Under the pieces are notes generated by a model. That model was not told the origin of the DNA. It worked only from the letters and a program-made list of their open reading frames with translations, and did no database searches. A program made the translations under genes and the position numbers. Positions 24,199-33,204 of a stretch of DNA of 64,000 bases are shown piece after piece. How positions within the stretch are numbered: the first letter of the stretch is position 1; every line of letters begins with the position of its first letter. This DNA comes from Pseudomonas mucoides (lineage in GTDB: Bacteria; Pseudomonadota; Gammaproteobacteria; Pseudomonadales; Pseudomonadaceae): contig NZ_JACOPW010000003.1 of NCBI RefSeq assembly GCF_015461845.1, positions 620,001-684,000 of the forward strand, given 5' to 3'.

Positions 24199-25599
24199 AT
24201 GAGCAGCTACGACGTCGTGATTCTGGGCGGTGGCCCCGGTGGTTATAACGCCGCGATCCGTGCCGGCCAGCTGGGCTTGAAAGCGGCCTGCGTCGAAGGT
24301 CGCGCGACCCTGGGCGGCACTTGCCTGAACGTCGGCTGCATGCCGTCCAAGGCGCTGTTGCACGCTTCCGAACTCTACGACGCGGCCATGGGCGCGGAAT
24401 TCGCCAACCTGGGCATCGACGTCAAACCCACCCTCAACCTCGCCCAGATGATGAAACAAAAGGATGAAAGCGTTACTGGGCTGACCAAGGGCATCGAGTT
24501 TCTGTTTCGCAAAAACAAAGTCGACTGGATCAAGGGCTGGGGCCACATCGACGGGCCGGGCAAAGTCACGGTCACCGACAGTGCCGGCGGCAAGACCGAG
24601 CTGAGCGCCAAGGACATCATCATCGCCACCGGCTCCGAGCCCACTCCCCTGCCGGGCGTCGACATCGATAACCAACGCATTCTCGATTCCACCGGGGCGC
24701 TGTCGCTCGCCGAGGTGCCCAAACACCTGGTGGTGATCGGTGCCGGCGTCATTGGCCTGGAACTGGGCTCCGTGTGGCGGCGCCTGGGTGCTCAAGTCAC
24801 GGTAGTCGAATTTCTCGATCGCATCTGCCCGGGGGTAGACATTGAGGCAGGCAAAACCCTGCAGCGCTCGCTGAGCAAACAGGGCATCACCTTCAAGTTG
24901 AGTTCGAAAGTCACCAGCGCCACGTCAACGGCGAGCGGTGTTCAGCTCAGCATTGAACCGGCGGCCGGCGGCACCGCCGAGTGGCTGGAGGCCGATTACG
25001 TGCTGGTGTCGATCGGGCGCCGGCCGTACACCCAAGGCCTGGGTCTGGAAAACGTCGGCCTCGTCACGGACAAGCGCGGCATGCTCGCCAACAAGGGTCA
25101 CCGCACCGAAGCGCCTGGCGTGTGGGTAATCGGTGACGTCACGTCCGGGCCGATGCTCGCCCACAAGGCCGAAGACGAAGCCATGGCCTGCGTGGAACAG
25201 ATTGTCGGCAAGGCCGGCGAAGTGAATTACAACCTGATTCCCAGCGTGATCTACACCAAACCGGAGCTGGCCAGCGTCGGCAAGACCGAAGAGCAGCTCA
25301 AGGCCGAAGGTCGCGCGTACAAGGTCGGTAAATTCCCGTTCACTGCCAACAGCCGAGCCAAGATCAACCACGAAACCGAAGGCTTCGCCAAAGTGCTGGC
25401 CGATGAACGCACGGACGAAATTCTCGGCGTGCATCTCGTAGGCCCGAGCGTCAGTGAAATGATTGGCGAGTATTGCGTGGCGATGGAATTCAGCGCCTCG
25501 GCCGAGGACATTGCGCTGACGTGCCATCCGCACCCGACACGGTCGGAGGCGTTGCGTCAGGCGGCGATGAATGTGGAGGGGATGGCGACGCAGATGTAA
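24199..25599 (+). CDS. lpd3: Dihydrolipoyl dehydrogenase (Lpd3-type)
   Basis: This 466-residue flavoprotein reoxidises dihydrolipoyl groups with NAD. It has the FAD site VVILGGGPGGYNAA, the redox-active disulfide GGTCLNVGCMPSK, an NAD-binding GAGVIGLELGSVW motif and the catalytic HPHPTRSE near the C-terminus. It is not beside E1/E2 genes of a 2-oxoacid complex, which fits the stand-alone third copy known in Pseudomonas (PA4829 as I recall). A CAGGAG stands 11 bases before the ATG. TTGACC at 24103 is a possible -35 element with a weak -10. The REPIN behind the stop may end the transcript. Confidence 0.92.
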   Translation: MSSYDVVILGGGPGGYNAAIRAGQLGLKAACVEGRATLGGTCLNVGCMPSKALLHASELYDAAMGAEFANLGIDVKPTLNLAQMMKQKDESVTGLTKGIEFLFRKNKVDWIKGWGHIDGPGKVTVTDSAGGKTELSAKDIIIATGSEPTPLPGVDIDNQRILDSTGALSLAEVPKHLVVIGAGVIGLELGSVWRRLGAQVTVVEFLDRICPGVDIEAGKTLQRSLSKQGITFKLSSKVTSATSTASGVQLSIEPAAGGTAEWLEADYVLVSIGRRPYTQGLGLENVGLVTDKRGMLANKGHRTEAPGVWVIGDVTSGPMLAHKAEDEAMACVEQIVGKAGEVNYNLIPSVIYTKPELASVGKTEEQLKAEGRAYKVGKFPFTANSRAKINHETEGFAKVLADERTDEILGVHLVGPSVSEMIGEYCVAMEFSASAEDIALTCHPHPTRSEALRQAAMNVEGMATQM

Positions 25600-25632
25600 G
25601 ACTGTAGGTTTTCGTTATCCGGTCTACCGCTG

Positions 25633-25704
25633 TCGCGAGCAGGCTCACTCCCACAGTTGATTTGTGGCGTTCACAAAACCGTGTAGGAGTGAGCCTGCTC
25701 GCGA
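25633..25704. repeat. REPIN (paired inverted REP sequences)
   Basis: TCGCGAGCAGGCTCACTCC at 25633-25651 is repeated in inverted form at 25686-25704 around a 34-base spacer. The arms match the Pseudomonas REP motif family (GGAGTGAGCCTGCTCGCGA). It lies between the convergent lpd3 and Lrp genes, where such hairpins can stabilise or end transcripts. Confidence 0.85.
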
Positions 25705-25719
25705 TGGGGGCGATGCGGT

Positions 25720-26193
25720 CTAAAGCGGAAGATGCCCCAACGGCAACGCCCCGGGCGTCTTCACCGTGTGAATCGCAAAGTTACTGCGGATATCGCTCAC
25801 ACCCGGCAACTTCAGCAGCCTCTCGGTGAGAAAGCGGTCATACCCACGCAAATCCGGCACCACCACCTGCAGTAAAAAATCCGATTCGCCAGACACCAGA
25901 AACGCCGAAATCACTTCCGGCAACGCCGTTACCGCCACACGGAACGCTTCGGCTTGCTCGTCGTTGTGACGCTCGACCTTGACCCCGACAAACACCGTCA
26001 GCCCTAGCCCCACTTCATCGCGATCCAGATTCGCCTGATAACCGCGAATCACCCCGGCCTCTTCCAGCATCCGCACTCGACGCAAACAGGGCGAGGCAGA
26101 CAAACCGATTTCGTCAGCCAATTGCACATTGCTCAGTCGACCGTCCCGTTGCAGGGCCGCGAGGATCTTGCGGTCGTAGGCGTCCAGTTTCAT
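25720..26193 (-). CDS. Lrp/AsnC-family transcriptional regulator
   Basis: The 157-residue protein has an N-terminal winged helix-turn-helix (LDAYDRKILAALQRDGRLS, then LADEIGLSASPCLRRVRMLE) and a C-terminal RAM ligand-binding domain. Lrp/AsnC proteins respond to amino acids. It is divergent from a LysE-family exporter with 145 bases between the starts, so it probably controls that exporter and itself. The specific amino acid cannot be read from sequence. Confidence 0.9.
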   Translation of the reverse strand: MKLDAYDRKILAALQRDGRLSNVQLADEIGLSASPCLRRVRMLEEAGVIRGYQANLDRDEVGLGLTVFVGVKVERHNDEQAEAFRVAVTALPEVISAFLVSGESDFLLQVVVPDLRGYDRFLTERLLKLPGVSDIRSNFAIHTVKTPGALPLGHLPL

Positions 26194-26338
26194 GGTTTGG
26201 CAGATCCTGATGGTTTGATCCTATATAAGCAGCAGGTTATGCCAATTTTCCATGCTTTAGAAGCTGACTTCGCAACCACCTGCCCTGCCCTTGCGTCCTA
26301 GACTGGCCCTACCGAATCGACAACGAAAGGGGCGCAAC

Positions 26339-26968
26339 ATGGCAGGACTCTGGCTGTTTTTCATGGCATTGGCGGTGGTGTATTTGTTGCCTGGGCCGGA
26401 CATGATCCTGCTGTTGCAAACCGGCGCCCGTCAGGGAAAAGGAGCGGCATTGGCGACGGCGGTGGGCTTGGGGATTGCCCGTGGCTGCCATGTGGCGTTG
26501 GCCGCGTTGGGGTTGGCGGCATTGTTCAAAGCGGCGCCCTGGACGTTCGATGTGGTACGTCTGGCCGGGGCCGCGTATCTGCTGTGGATGGGTATTCAAT
26601 GTCTGCGGACGACGATGCTGCCGAACCTGAACGGCACCGAAACGACGGCAGTAAAACCGCGCTGGTCGGCGTCGATTCAGCGCGGCCTGCTCACCAATTT
26701 GCTCAACCCCAAGGCGTTGCTGTTCTGTTCGGTGCTGCTGCCACAGTTCATCGATCCACACACCGGTTCAGTCCTCAGGCAATTCGCGATCCTGGGCATG
26801 GTGCTGGTCAGTGTCGGCTTCCTCTTCGACAGCGCCTACGCATTGGTCGGCGCGGCACTGGGCCGTTGGCTGCAACGCAGTCCTTCGGCCCAGCGACTCC
26901 AGCAATGGCTGTTTGGCAGCCTGTTGATCGGTTTCGCAGTGCGGCTGACCTTTGTGCAACAAGCGTAA
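26339..26968 (+). CDS. LysE-family amino acid exporter
   Basis: This 209-residue inner-membrane protein of the LysE/RhtB family has about six transmembrane segments and the family motif LLPGPDMILLLQTGARQGK near the N-terminus. The chosen start has GAAAGGGG upstream and puts the first membrane segment at the N-terminus; the frame extends 16 residues further up without support. Divergence from an Lrp-type regulator suggests export of an amino acid or derivative under its control. The stop lies three bases from the convergent gene. Confidence 0.88.
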   Translation: MAGLWLFFMALAVVYLLPGPDMILLLQTGARQGKGAALATAVGLGIARGCHVALAALGLAALFKAAPWTFDVVRLAGAAYLLWMGIQCLRTTMLPNLNGTETTAVKPRWSASIQRGLLTNLLNPKALLFCSVLLPQFIDPHTGSVLRQFAILGMVLVSVGFLFDSAYALVGAALGRWLQRSPSAQRLQQWLFGSLLIGFAVRLTFVQQA

Positions 26969-26971
26969 GCC

Positions 26972-29089
26972 TTACCGCGTCCGACGACGGCGACGGTTGA
27001 TCAACAGCAATGCCACCGCCGTCACGCCGACGACACCGCCGATCTGCAGCGGCCACTTGTAGGGCCGCAGTATGGAACGCGTTGCGTCAGTGGCCTGGGT
27101 TACATATCGCTTGCTGGCGTTTTCGAAGTCGGGATAAGGGCACTGGTGACCAAAATCCACCGCCCAATCCACATAAGGTCCTTCTTTTACATAGCGCTGG
27201 TACAGCGCACTTTGCTCTTCAAGGCTGCTGTTCCAGCCCGCCGCCGCGCACAGCACCGCCGCAAACGCCTGGCTGGTGTGCGGCAAGTTATCAGCGGCGC
27301 GACGGGCCAATGCCGTGGCCACGAACCGATAGTGATAGCGCTCGTCAGGTTTGGCGGCACTGGCTTGCTGGCGCCGGACTTCACCTTCAGCCACTAACGG
27401 TCCGACCTTCAGCTCAGTGTTTTCGAGGCTGTAATTGCCGCCAAACGTGGCGTAGTCCGGGGCCATCTCGTAACCGAGAATGTCCATGCCCCACTCGCGC
27501 GCCGTCCAGGCGGCATTGAACAGGGCGGCGGCGCGTTTGGTCGGCCACCATGCTGCATCAGCCAATTGACGCTGTTGCGCATACAACCGGGCTTTCTTCT
27601 GCAGATCAGGATTGTCGAAGTACACCAGCGTTTCGTCGTAACGCTCTTCGCGCAACAACCGACGGCCGAGCAGATTTCGCAGTTTCGCCGCCACCGGCAG
27701 TGGCACGTAGTTGTCACGGTCCTGCTGGGTCAACGGCGGTGGCTTGGGCACCTGAGTGTCGACGTAATGCTTGAGTTCATCGACGGTCAGCACCCGTTCG
27801 GCCACCGTCGCGGCATCGAACCAGTAGAGGCTTTGGCTGCGATACAACTGATCGAACGCTTGCAGATAATCCCCGCGTTGCAGCGCCAGAATTGCGCTTT
27901 CGCCTTCGACCCGACACTTGGGCTGAAGCGTTTCGTAATCGTAGTCCGGCGTGCGACGCTCACCCCACGATTCATTCTGCGGGAACGCTTGAGCCGCCTT
28001 CGCATACGCCGCAGCCGCCGCGGTTTTATCGCCATCGCGCAACGCCAGTTTCGCCCGCAACCACCACGCCAGGCCGCCGTCACCGGCGTGTTCCAGGAAG
28101 GCCTTGGCGCTCGCGTAATCGCCTTGTTGATAATTCATCGCGGCCAGTCGATCCGCGTTATCCAGGCTGCCGCGGGTGCTGCTTTGCAGCAGTTTGATCA
28201 GTTTCAATTCGTTGGGTGGTTGATCACCAAATGACCAGCCCAGGCGGCTGATCAACGACGCGGTGACCAGTTGTTGTACCGGTTTACCTTTGAGCAACGC
28301 GGTCAATTGATCGTCAGGCATCGCCAGCAGATCGGCCATCAGCAGCTTCAATGAGGTGTAACCCACCGCCGAGCCGTGCAGGTTTTGCGTGGCGTAGAGT
28401 TCGATGGCGCTGTCCCAGTCGCCAGCGGTACGGGCCACCCGAGCTTCTTCGCCGAGGCTGGCGACACCCAGTTCCAGCGGATCGCTGAAGCCATCGATAC
28501 TCAGCTGACGGGTTTGCTCGAACGCCTTGCGCGACTGCGCCAGCCGATCGGGTGATGCGTCCACCTCGGCGCTCATGGCAAACAGCGTCCGGCCCAGCGA
28601 ATACGCGGCCCAGGTGCTGCGCAAGGCGCGTTGATCGGCCGGCAGCGCCAGCACTTTTTCGAAGTATTCGGCAGCCAAACGATGATCGCCCGCACTGAAT
28701 GCCGCAGCGCCCGCCAGATACAGCTTGAGCTCGGCCGGCAGGCTCGCACCTTGTTCTTCGACCTGATGCGCCTGCGGCAGGCTGCGCAATTGTTTCACCA
28801 GCGCTTGCTGTTCCGCCGTCAGCCCGGTCTGCTCAGCGGTGTCCCGCTGCGCTGCGTAATCCGTCGCCTCCATACTGTAGGGCGACTGCGCGACATTCTT
28901 GAGCCCCGCGATCGCATGCCCGAGTCGATTGACTTCAAACTGGAAGTTGCCTTCCGGCAGCTCCGCCAATGACTGGCTGCGGTTATCCAGCAGGCGCATC
29001 GGGAAGTCCGGCCCGCAGGCCAGCGCCGAACCCAGCGGCAGGCTAAGGCTCAGGCAGAGCAGATGGCGGGGCCAGTTACGGGGAAACAT
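26972..29089 (-). CDS. Large helical-repeat envelope protein, unknown function
   Basis: The protein has 705 residues with a signal peptide (FPRNWPRHLLCLSLSLPLGSALA, mature start CGPDF). A long alpha-helical, TPR-like region follows (for example DHRLAAEYFEKVLALPAD and KTAAAAAYAKAAQAFPQN). A C-terminal membrane segment (about 680-697) ends in an arginine-rich tail. AAGGAGG seven bases before the ATG at 29089 supports this start over 29146. It overlaps the DUF3142 gene by 14 bases, so the two are co-translated and probably work together. A cysteine after ALA may be lipidated. I do not recognise a defined family. Confidence 0.75.
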   Translation of the reverse strand: MFPRNWPRHLLCLSLSLPLGSALACGPDFPMRLLDNRSQSLAELPEGNFQFEVNRLGHAIAGLKNVAQSPYSMEATDYAAQRDTAEQTGLTAEQQALVKQLRSLPQAHQVEEQGASLPAELKLYLAGAAAFSAGDHRLAAEYFEKVLALPADQRALRSTWAAYSLGRTLFAMSAEVDASPDRLAQSRKAFEQTRQLSIDGFSDPLELGVASLGEEARVARTAGDWDSAIELYATQNLHGSAVGYTSLKLLMADLLAMPDDQLTALLKGKPVQQLVTASLISRLGWSFGDQPPNELKLIKLLQSSTRGSLDNADRLAAMNYQQGDYASAKAFLEHAGDGGLAWWLRAKLALRDGDKTAAAAAYAKAAQAFPQNESWGERRTPDYDYETLQPKCRVEGESAILALQRGDYLQAFDQLYRSQSLYWFDAATVAERVLTVDELKHYVDTQVPKPPPLTQQDRDNYVPLPVAAKLRNLLGRRLLREERYDETLVYFDNPDLQKKARLYAQQRQLADAAWWPTKRAAALFNAAWTAREWGMDILGYEMAPDYATFGGNYSLENTELKVGPLVAEGEVRRQQASAAKPDERYHYRFVATALARRAADNLPHTSQAFAAVLCAAAGWNSSLEEQSALYQRYVKEGPYVDWAVDFGHQCPYPDFENASKRYVTQATDATRSILRPYKWPLQIGGVVGVTAVALLLINRRRRRTR

Positions 29090-30272
29090 TCGAACCTCCT
29101 TGATCAATTTTTGTGCAGCGTGCCCAACCGATTGCACGCTGCCCACCGGCGGCTATTCGGCCGTCGCTAAGGCGGGTGAAGGTAAGCAGATCGGGGCTTT
29201 GTTGCAACGCGTAACCGGCCAGCGCATCGGCGCCGTCACAACCCTGCGCGGCCAGGGTCACGCGTTCGGGCCACGGGCTGTCGAGGTTGCCCTGGTTGCT
29301 GACGCTGATGTCATAGAGGCCGTCTTGCGCACTAAGTTTCACACTCAAGCGGCTGTCGAGTGCGTCACCGCGTGCCACCGCAGCCAGGGTTGTCAAACTC
29401 CAGGCCCGACGGTCGCCCGCCAGCGGCAGGCGAAACCAGATCAGGCCGGCCAGATGAGCCGGCGGATCGGCGCGTAAATCCATGGCGAGTGTGCGCAGTT
29501 GCAATGGATCAGCCAGCAGTTCACGGCGTTCGCCGCCGCGTCCCACCGGCACTTCGCTTTCCACCACCGGCGCACCACTGGCGCCGGACAATAAGGCCAC
29601 GCCGTAGGCCGGGAGTGCCAGATAGAAAGGCTTCGTCGTGACGCGCCCCCAGCCCTTGGCCCACTTTCGTGCCTGATCCGGGTCGAACAACCCGCGCCGA
29701 GGATCGCTCACCGCGTGCACCTGCAACACGCTGCTGTCGACGGTCGATAACAGCGCCGGCAGTTCGGGGCTGTCCAGCCAGGCCGGCAGCGCCGTGATGC
29801 TCAGCGGTAATGTGGTCGGTAAAGCCGCGCGCAGGTGCGTTAGAAATGCTCGATAGGCTGCTAGCCGGGCATTCCCCGCATCATGGTCAATTTCCACACC
29901 AGACAGCGTCAGCCCCTGGCCTTGCCAGTCGCTGAGCAGCTGTTGGATTTGCGCAGTGACCTCATCCTGGTCCAACGACTGGAGCTGACCATCTAGGCGA
30001 ATCACCGCGATCAGCGGCCGATCATCGCGTTTAAGCAACGCCGCATCGACCCGTGCACGACGCCAGCCGTCCTTGGGAAACGCCTGTAAGGCCAACACCC
30101 GTAACGTCGAAAAGTCCCCCCGACTGTCGCGCAGGGCCGCGTCATGGGCGGGCGTCCATTGCCGTTGCCAGACGTAGAGTTGTTGATCGAGCGGCGGCAC
30201 GTCGTGTTGCTCGCAGCCGTTGAGCAGCATCAGCACCGTCAGCCAGACGATCAAACGCGGGGAAAACACCAT
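29076..30272 (-). CDS. DUF3142 lipoprotein
   Basis: This 398-residue protein begins with a lipoprotein signal (SPRLIVWLTVLMLLNGC, lipobox LNGC with Cys 20) and contains the DUF3142 domain. That domain has a glycoside-hydrolase-like TIM-barrel look (LSGVEIDHDAGNARLAAYRAFL and KPFYLALPAYGVALLSG). No catalytic assignment is safe. Its end overlaps the helical-repeat protein start. It follows the polysaccharide-modifying operon by about 63 bases that include a REP motif, so co-transcription is uncertain. Confidence 0.82.
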   Translation of the reverse strand: MVFSPRLIVWLTVLMLLNGCEQHDVPPLDQQLYVWQRQWTPAHDAALRDSRGDFSTLRVLALQAFPKDGWRRARVDAALLKRDDRPLIAVIRLDGQLQSLDQDEVTAQIQQLLSDWQGQGLTLSGVEIDHDAGNARLAAYRAFLTHLRAALPTTLPLSITALPAWLDSPELPALLSTVDSSVLQVHAVSDPRRGLFDPDQARKWAKGWGRVTTKPFYLALPAYGVALLSGASGAPVVESEVPVGRGGERRELLADPLQLRTLAMDLRADPPAHLAGLIWFRLPLAGDRRAWSLTTLAAVARGDALDSRLSVKLSAQDGLYDISVSNQGNLDSPWPERVTLAAQGCDGADALAGYALQQSPDLLTFTRLSDGRIAAGGQRAIGWARCTKIDQGGSNVSP

Positions 30273-30300
30273 TGAAACCCTTGAGCCAAAACCGACCTTT

Positions 30301-30327
30301 GTAGCAGCTGCCGTAGGCTGCGGCTAC
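30301..30327. repeat. Single REP-like palindrome
   Basis: GTAGCAGCTGCCG and TAGGCTGCGGCTAC form an imperfect 27-base palindrome of a type scattered in fluorescens-group genomes (AGCAGCTGCCG...GGCTGCG). It sits in the gap between the methyltransferase at 30336 and the DUF3142 gene. Confidence 0.6.
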
Positions 30328-30335
30328 CTGGGCGT

Positions 30336-31163
30336 CTACACCATCGGCTTGCGGGCGATGATCACCTGACTTTTCGCCACGACCGCGTCCAGCGCCTGTT
30401 TGATCTGTGCGCCGCGAGGGGACGCCAGCACCGCTTGCCAAGTGTCGGCCCAGTGGTTGAGCAACGGGTGGTCGGCATTGCTGAAGTCGACCTTGGCTTC
30501 CCAAAACAGCAACATCCACATCGACCAGTAAAACCCGTACTGGCTGTGGCTGAGCACTTCCAGGCCGGCATCGCTGACCATCGCCTTGAACTGCTCTTCG
30601 CTGATGATGCGAATGTGGTTGGGCTTCTGGAAATACTCCGGCGCGGCGATGTCCTTTTGCAGGTCTTCGGAGCTCGGGTGCGGAACGCTGAGCAAATACA
30701 GCGCCCCCGGCTTGCCGACCCGCACCAGTTCGGCGAGGAACTGCGCAGGATCGTCCACATGCTCGATGACTTCGGTGGACACCACACGGGTAGCGGTGGC
30801 GTCGGCAATCGGCAGCGGATTGCAGTCGGTGACATGACATTCAACATCGCGCGCCGGGGTATCGCCGAGGCGCTGGCGGGTGGCTTCGACCTTGGCCGCG
30901 TCGATGTCGGCGATGATGATCTTCGCCCCGCGCATGCCGCAGAAATGCACGTTGCCGCCGTCACCACAGCCCACGTCCAGCAGCGTGTCTTCGGCGCTCA
31001 CCGGGAACCCGGTGAACAGCTCGCCGGTTTGCTGATTGAACCAGCCACTGAGCATCGCATCGTGCAGGCCGAGCATGTACGGGTCGACTTTCTCGACCTT
31101 GTCTGCCGCAGGCGTCGCGGGAGCGGGCGTGCCCGCCGTGAGTTTCTTCAAAAGGCTCAGCAT
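30336..31163 (-). CDS. SAM-dependent methyltransferase of the CPA-modifying arm
   Basis: The 275-residue class I methyltransferase has the SAM site LLDVGCGDGGN near residue 62 and an acidic IADIDA stretch. It is a clear paralogue of the methyltransferase at 32311-33204; shared features include GLHDAM, GRPGALYLLSVP/GKPGALYLLSVP and KSQVIIARKP at the end. It is the last gene of a five-gene operon divergent from the D-rhamnan cluster, in the order I recall for PA5455-PA5459. Methylation of the terminal rhamnose is a plausible job, inferred from context. Confidence 0.82.
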   Translation of the reverse strand: MLSLLKKLTAGTPAPATPAADKVEKVDPYMLGLHDAMLSGWFNQQTGELFTGFPVSAEDTLLDVGCGDGGNVHFCGMRGAKIIIADIDAAKVEATRQRLGDTPARDVECHVTDCNPLPIADATATRVVSTEVIEHVDDPAQFLAELVRVGKPGALYLLSVPHPSSEDLQKDIAAPEYFQKPNHIRIISEEQFKAMVSDAGLEVLSHSQYGFYWSMWMLLFWEAKVDFSNADHPLLNHWADTWQAVLASPRGAQIKQALDAVVAKSQVIIARKPMV

Positions 31164-32314
31164 GAGGTAGCTCCAGAGGATGGGACGGCTGTTCGGGACG
31201 TGCTCAGGCGTTTGACCAGCGAGGCGCCGCGGTTGCGCATGGGCATTTCGATGTAGCGGTAGTTGAGTTCACTCAGCAGCACGATCAGGCCGCCGGCCAT
31301 CAGCAACGTCAGGACCGGATGGCCCGCCGGGCTGGGCAGCCCGGCAGCCTGTAAGCGGAACGTGAATTCACGCACCAGCAAGTAGGCCGGGATGTGGATC
31401 AGGTAAATCCCGTAAGACCGGCTGCCGACCCACGTCATGACATTTTTCAGCAGGCCTCGAGGCAGCAGATAATCACGGTTGTAAGACGCGACCCAAACCA
31501 GCACCGCGCACAACACGGCAATCACGCCGATGCGGTATTGGGTAAAGGTAAAGCGATCAGTCGCCATGAAACTGAGCGCCAGCGACAGCACGATCAACGC
31601 CAATACGCCAGCCCAGGGGCGACGCAGAAACGTCGGTTCCCAGCGCCGGTACGAAGGCTGCGCACTCCACATCGCCAACAACACGCCGAGGGCCAGCGCA
31701 TCGGTGCGAACCACCATCAGGATCGGTGTGCGCAACGTGAAAATCTGCACCGCGACCAACGCCAGCAACGCCCAGACCAGATGCTTGCGGCAGACCAGGA
31801 TCAGCAGCGGAAACAGCAGGTAGAACTGCTCTTCCAGCGACAGGCTCCAGTACACAAAACTGGTGCCGTATTCGTAGTGATAGAAGCTGTCGGCGAAGCG
31901 GAAGTTGGCGTATTGCGCCACACCGGCCAGCGTCGCCTGCACGTTGGCGTGCAGCGTACCGAACGCACCGGAGCGGTTGAGAAAGAGGCACGCCAGCAAC
32001 ATCAGCGCCAGCCACAACCAGGCCGACGGCAACAATCGAAAGGCTCGGCGCAGCCAGAAATTACGCGTCTGCTGCCAGTACTCCTGACGGGTGCTGCACC
32101 CTTGCAACGCCGGGATCAAACTGCGCGCGATGACAAATCCCGAGATCGCGAAAAACAGATCGACGCCCCACCACGGCTGACCGAACGCGGTAATGGTTTG
32201 CAGCAACGGCACCGAGGCTGCAAAGAGGCTGTCTTGCAGGTGATGAAACAGCACGCCAAGTACCGCGATACCGCGCAACAACTCGATGTCCATGATCCGT
32301 TTGTCATTACTCAT
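31157..32314 (-). CDS. OafA/YrhL-type membrane acyltransferase
   Basis: This 385-residue protein with about ten transmembrane segments belongs to acyltransferase family 3. The catalytic-type histidine is in RGIAVLGVLFHHL near residue 22, and the family stretch FFAISGFVIARSL follows. Such enzymes O-acetylate sugars of surface polysaccharides using acyl-CoA from the cytoplasm. It lies between two methyltransferases with 4- and 7-base overlaps, so the operon probably decorates the CPA chain or core. The acyl group and acceptor are unknown. Confidence 0.87.
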   Translation of the reverse strand: MSNDKRIMDIELLRGIAVLGVLFHHLQDSLFAASVPLLQTITAFGQPWWGVDLFFAISGFVIARSLIPALQGCSTRQEYWQQTRNFWLRRAFRLLPSAWLWLALMLLACLFLNRSGAFGTLHANVQATLAGVAQYANFRFADSFYHYEYGTSFVYWSLSLEEQFYLLFPLLILVCRKHLVWALLALVAVQIFTLRTPILMVVRTDALALGVLLAMWSAQPSYRRWEPTFLRRPWAGVLALIVLSLALSFMATDRFTFTQYRIGVIAVLCAVLVWVASYNRDYLLPRGLLKNVMTWVGSRSYGIYLIHIPAYLLVREFTFRLQAAGLPSPAGHPVLTLLMAGGLIVLLSELNYRYIEMPMRNRGASLVKRLSTSRTAVPSSGATSC

Positions 32315-33204
32315 GCCGTCCTCCTGGACGCTGCATCGGCATTCACCGGTTTGCGCGCAATGATCACCTGGCTCTTGGGCATGAACTGATCAAGCATCTG
32401 CTTGATCGCCAAGCCGTCGGGTTGCGCCAGCAAGTCTTGCCAGGTTTTCGCCCAGCTTTCCATCAGCGGCGGGTACGGCGCCTGAATGCGGTCACGCACC
32501 GCGCCGCCCAGATCCCGACCGGCAGCCCGCTCGCTGGCCCAGAAGAAGATCATGCCCATCACCCAGAAAAACCCGGTGGCCTGACGATGCTCGATCACCA
32601 GCCCCGCGTCCTCCACCAGTGCGGCAAAGCGTTCCGGGGTAAAAATGTGTACGTGATTGGGCGATTGGAAGTAATTCGCCGGGGCGATGCCCTTTTGCAA
32701 ATGTTCGCCCACCGGTGCCGGAACGCTGAGCAGGTACAACGCACCAGGTCGGCCCATGCGCACCAACTCGGCCATGAACGGCTCCGGTTGATCGATATGC
32801 TCCAGCACTTCCATGCACACCACTTTGCTCGCGCAACCGTCCGCCAGCGGCAATGGCAGGCTGTTGCTGACCAGACCGAGATTGGCTTTATCCGATTGCG
32901 TCTCCACTTGCCGGGCCAGGTCGCGGACCTTGTCATGTTCGCTGTCGGTGAAGATCACCGACGCGCCTTGGCGCACCGCAAACAAGGTGGCGACCCCTTC
33001 GCCACAGCCGACGTCCAGCAAGGTGTCGTCGGCGGTAATGGCAAACCCCTTGAGCAGTTCGCCACTGTCACCTGAAAACCAGCCGTCATGCATCGCATCA
33101 TGCAAACCGACTTCTCTTGGCGACACACGGGTGGGCTCAACCAGCAACGGCGCGGGTTCTGGCTTCGCTTCAGGAAAGAAACGTCTGACCAATGCGCGGA
33201 TCAT
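32311..33204 (-). CDS. SAM-dependent methyltransferase of the CPA-modifying arm (paralogue)
   Basis: The 297-residue class I methyltransferase has SAM motif LLDVGCGEGVA near residue 63 and a CMEVLEHIDQPEPFM stretch typical of Methyltransf_11. It is related along its full length to the protein at 30336-31163. It overlaps the glycosyltransferase upstream and the acyltransferase downstream by four bases each. A sugar or chain-terminal substrate is likely from context only. Confidence 0.82.
   Translation of the reverse strand: MIRALVRRFFPEAKPEPAPLLVEPTRVSPREVGLHDAMHDGWFSGDSGELLKGFAITADDTLLDVGCGEGVATLFAVRQGASVIFTDSEHDKVRDLARQVETQSDKANLGLVSNSLPLPLADGCASKVVCMEVLEHIDQPEPFMAELVRMGRPGALYLLSVPAPVGEHLQKGIAPANYFQSPNHVHIFTPERFAALVEDAGLVIEHRQATGFFWVMGMIFFWASERAAGRDLGGAVRDRIQAPYPPLMESWAKTWQDLLAQPDGLAIKQMLDQFMPKSQVIIARKPVNADAASRRTA

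Noticed and set aside
31394..32389. 331-codon plus-strand ORF opposite the acyltransferase
   Set aside because: Gln/Arg-rich antisense shadow of a membrane-protein gene; no ribosome-binding site.
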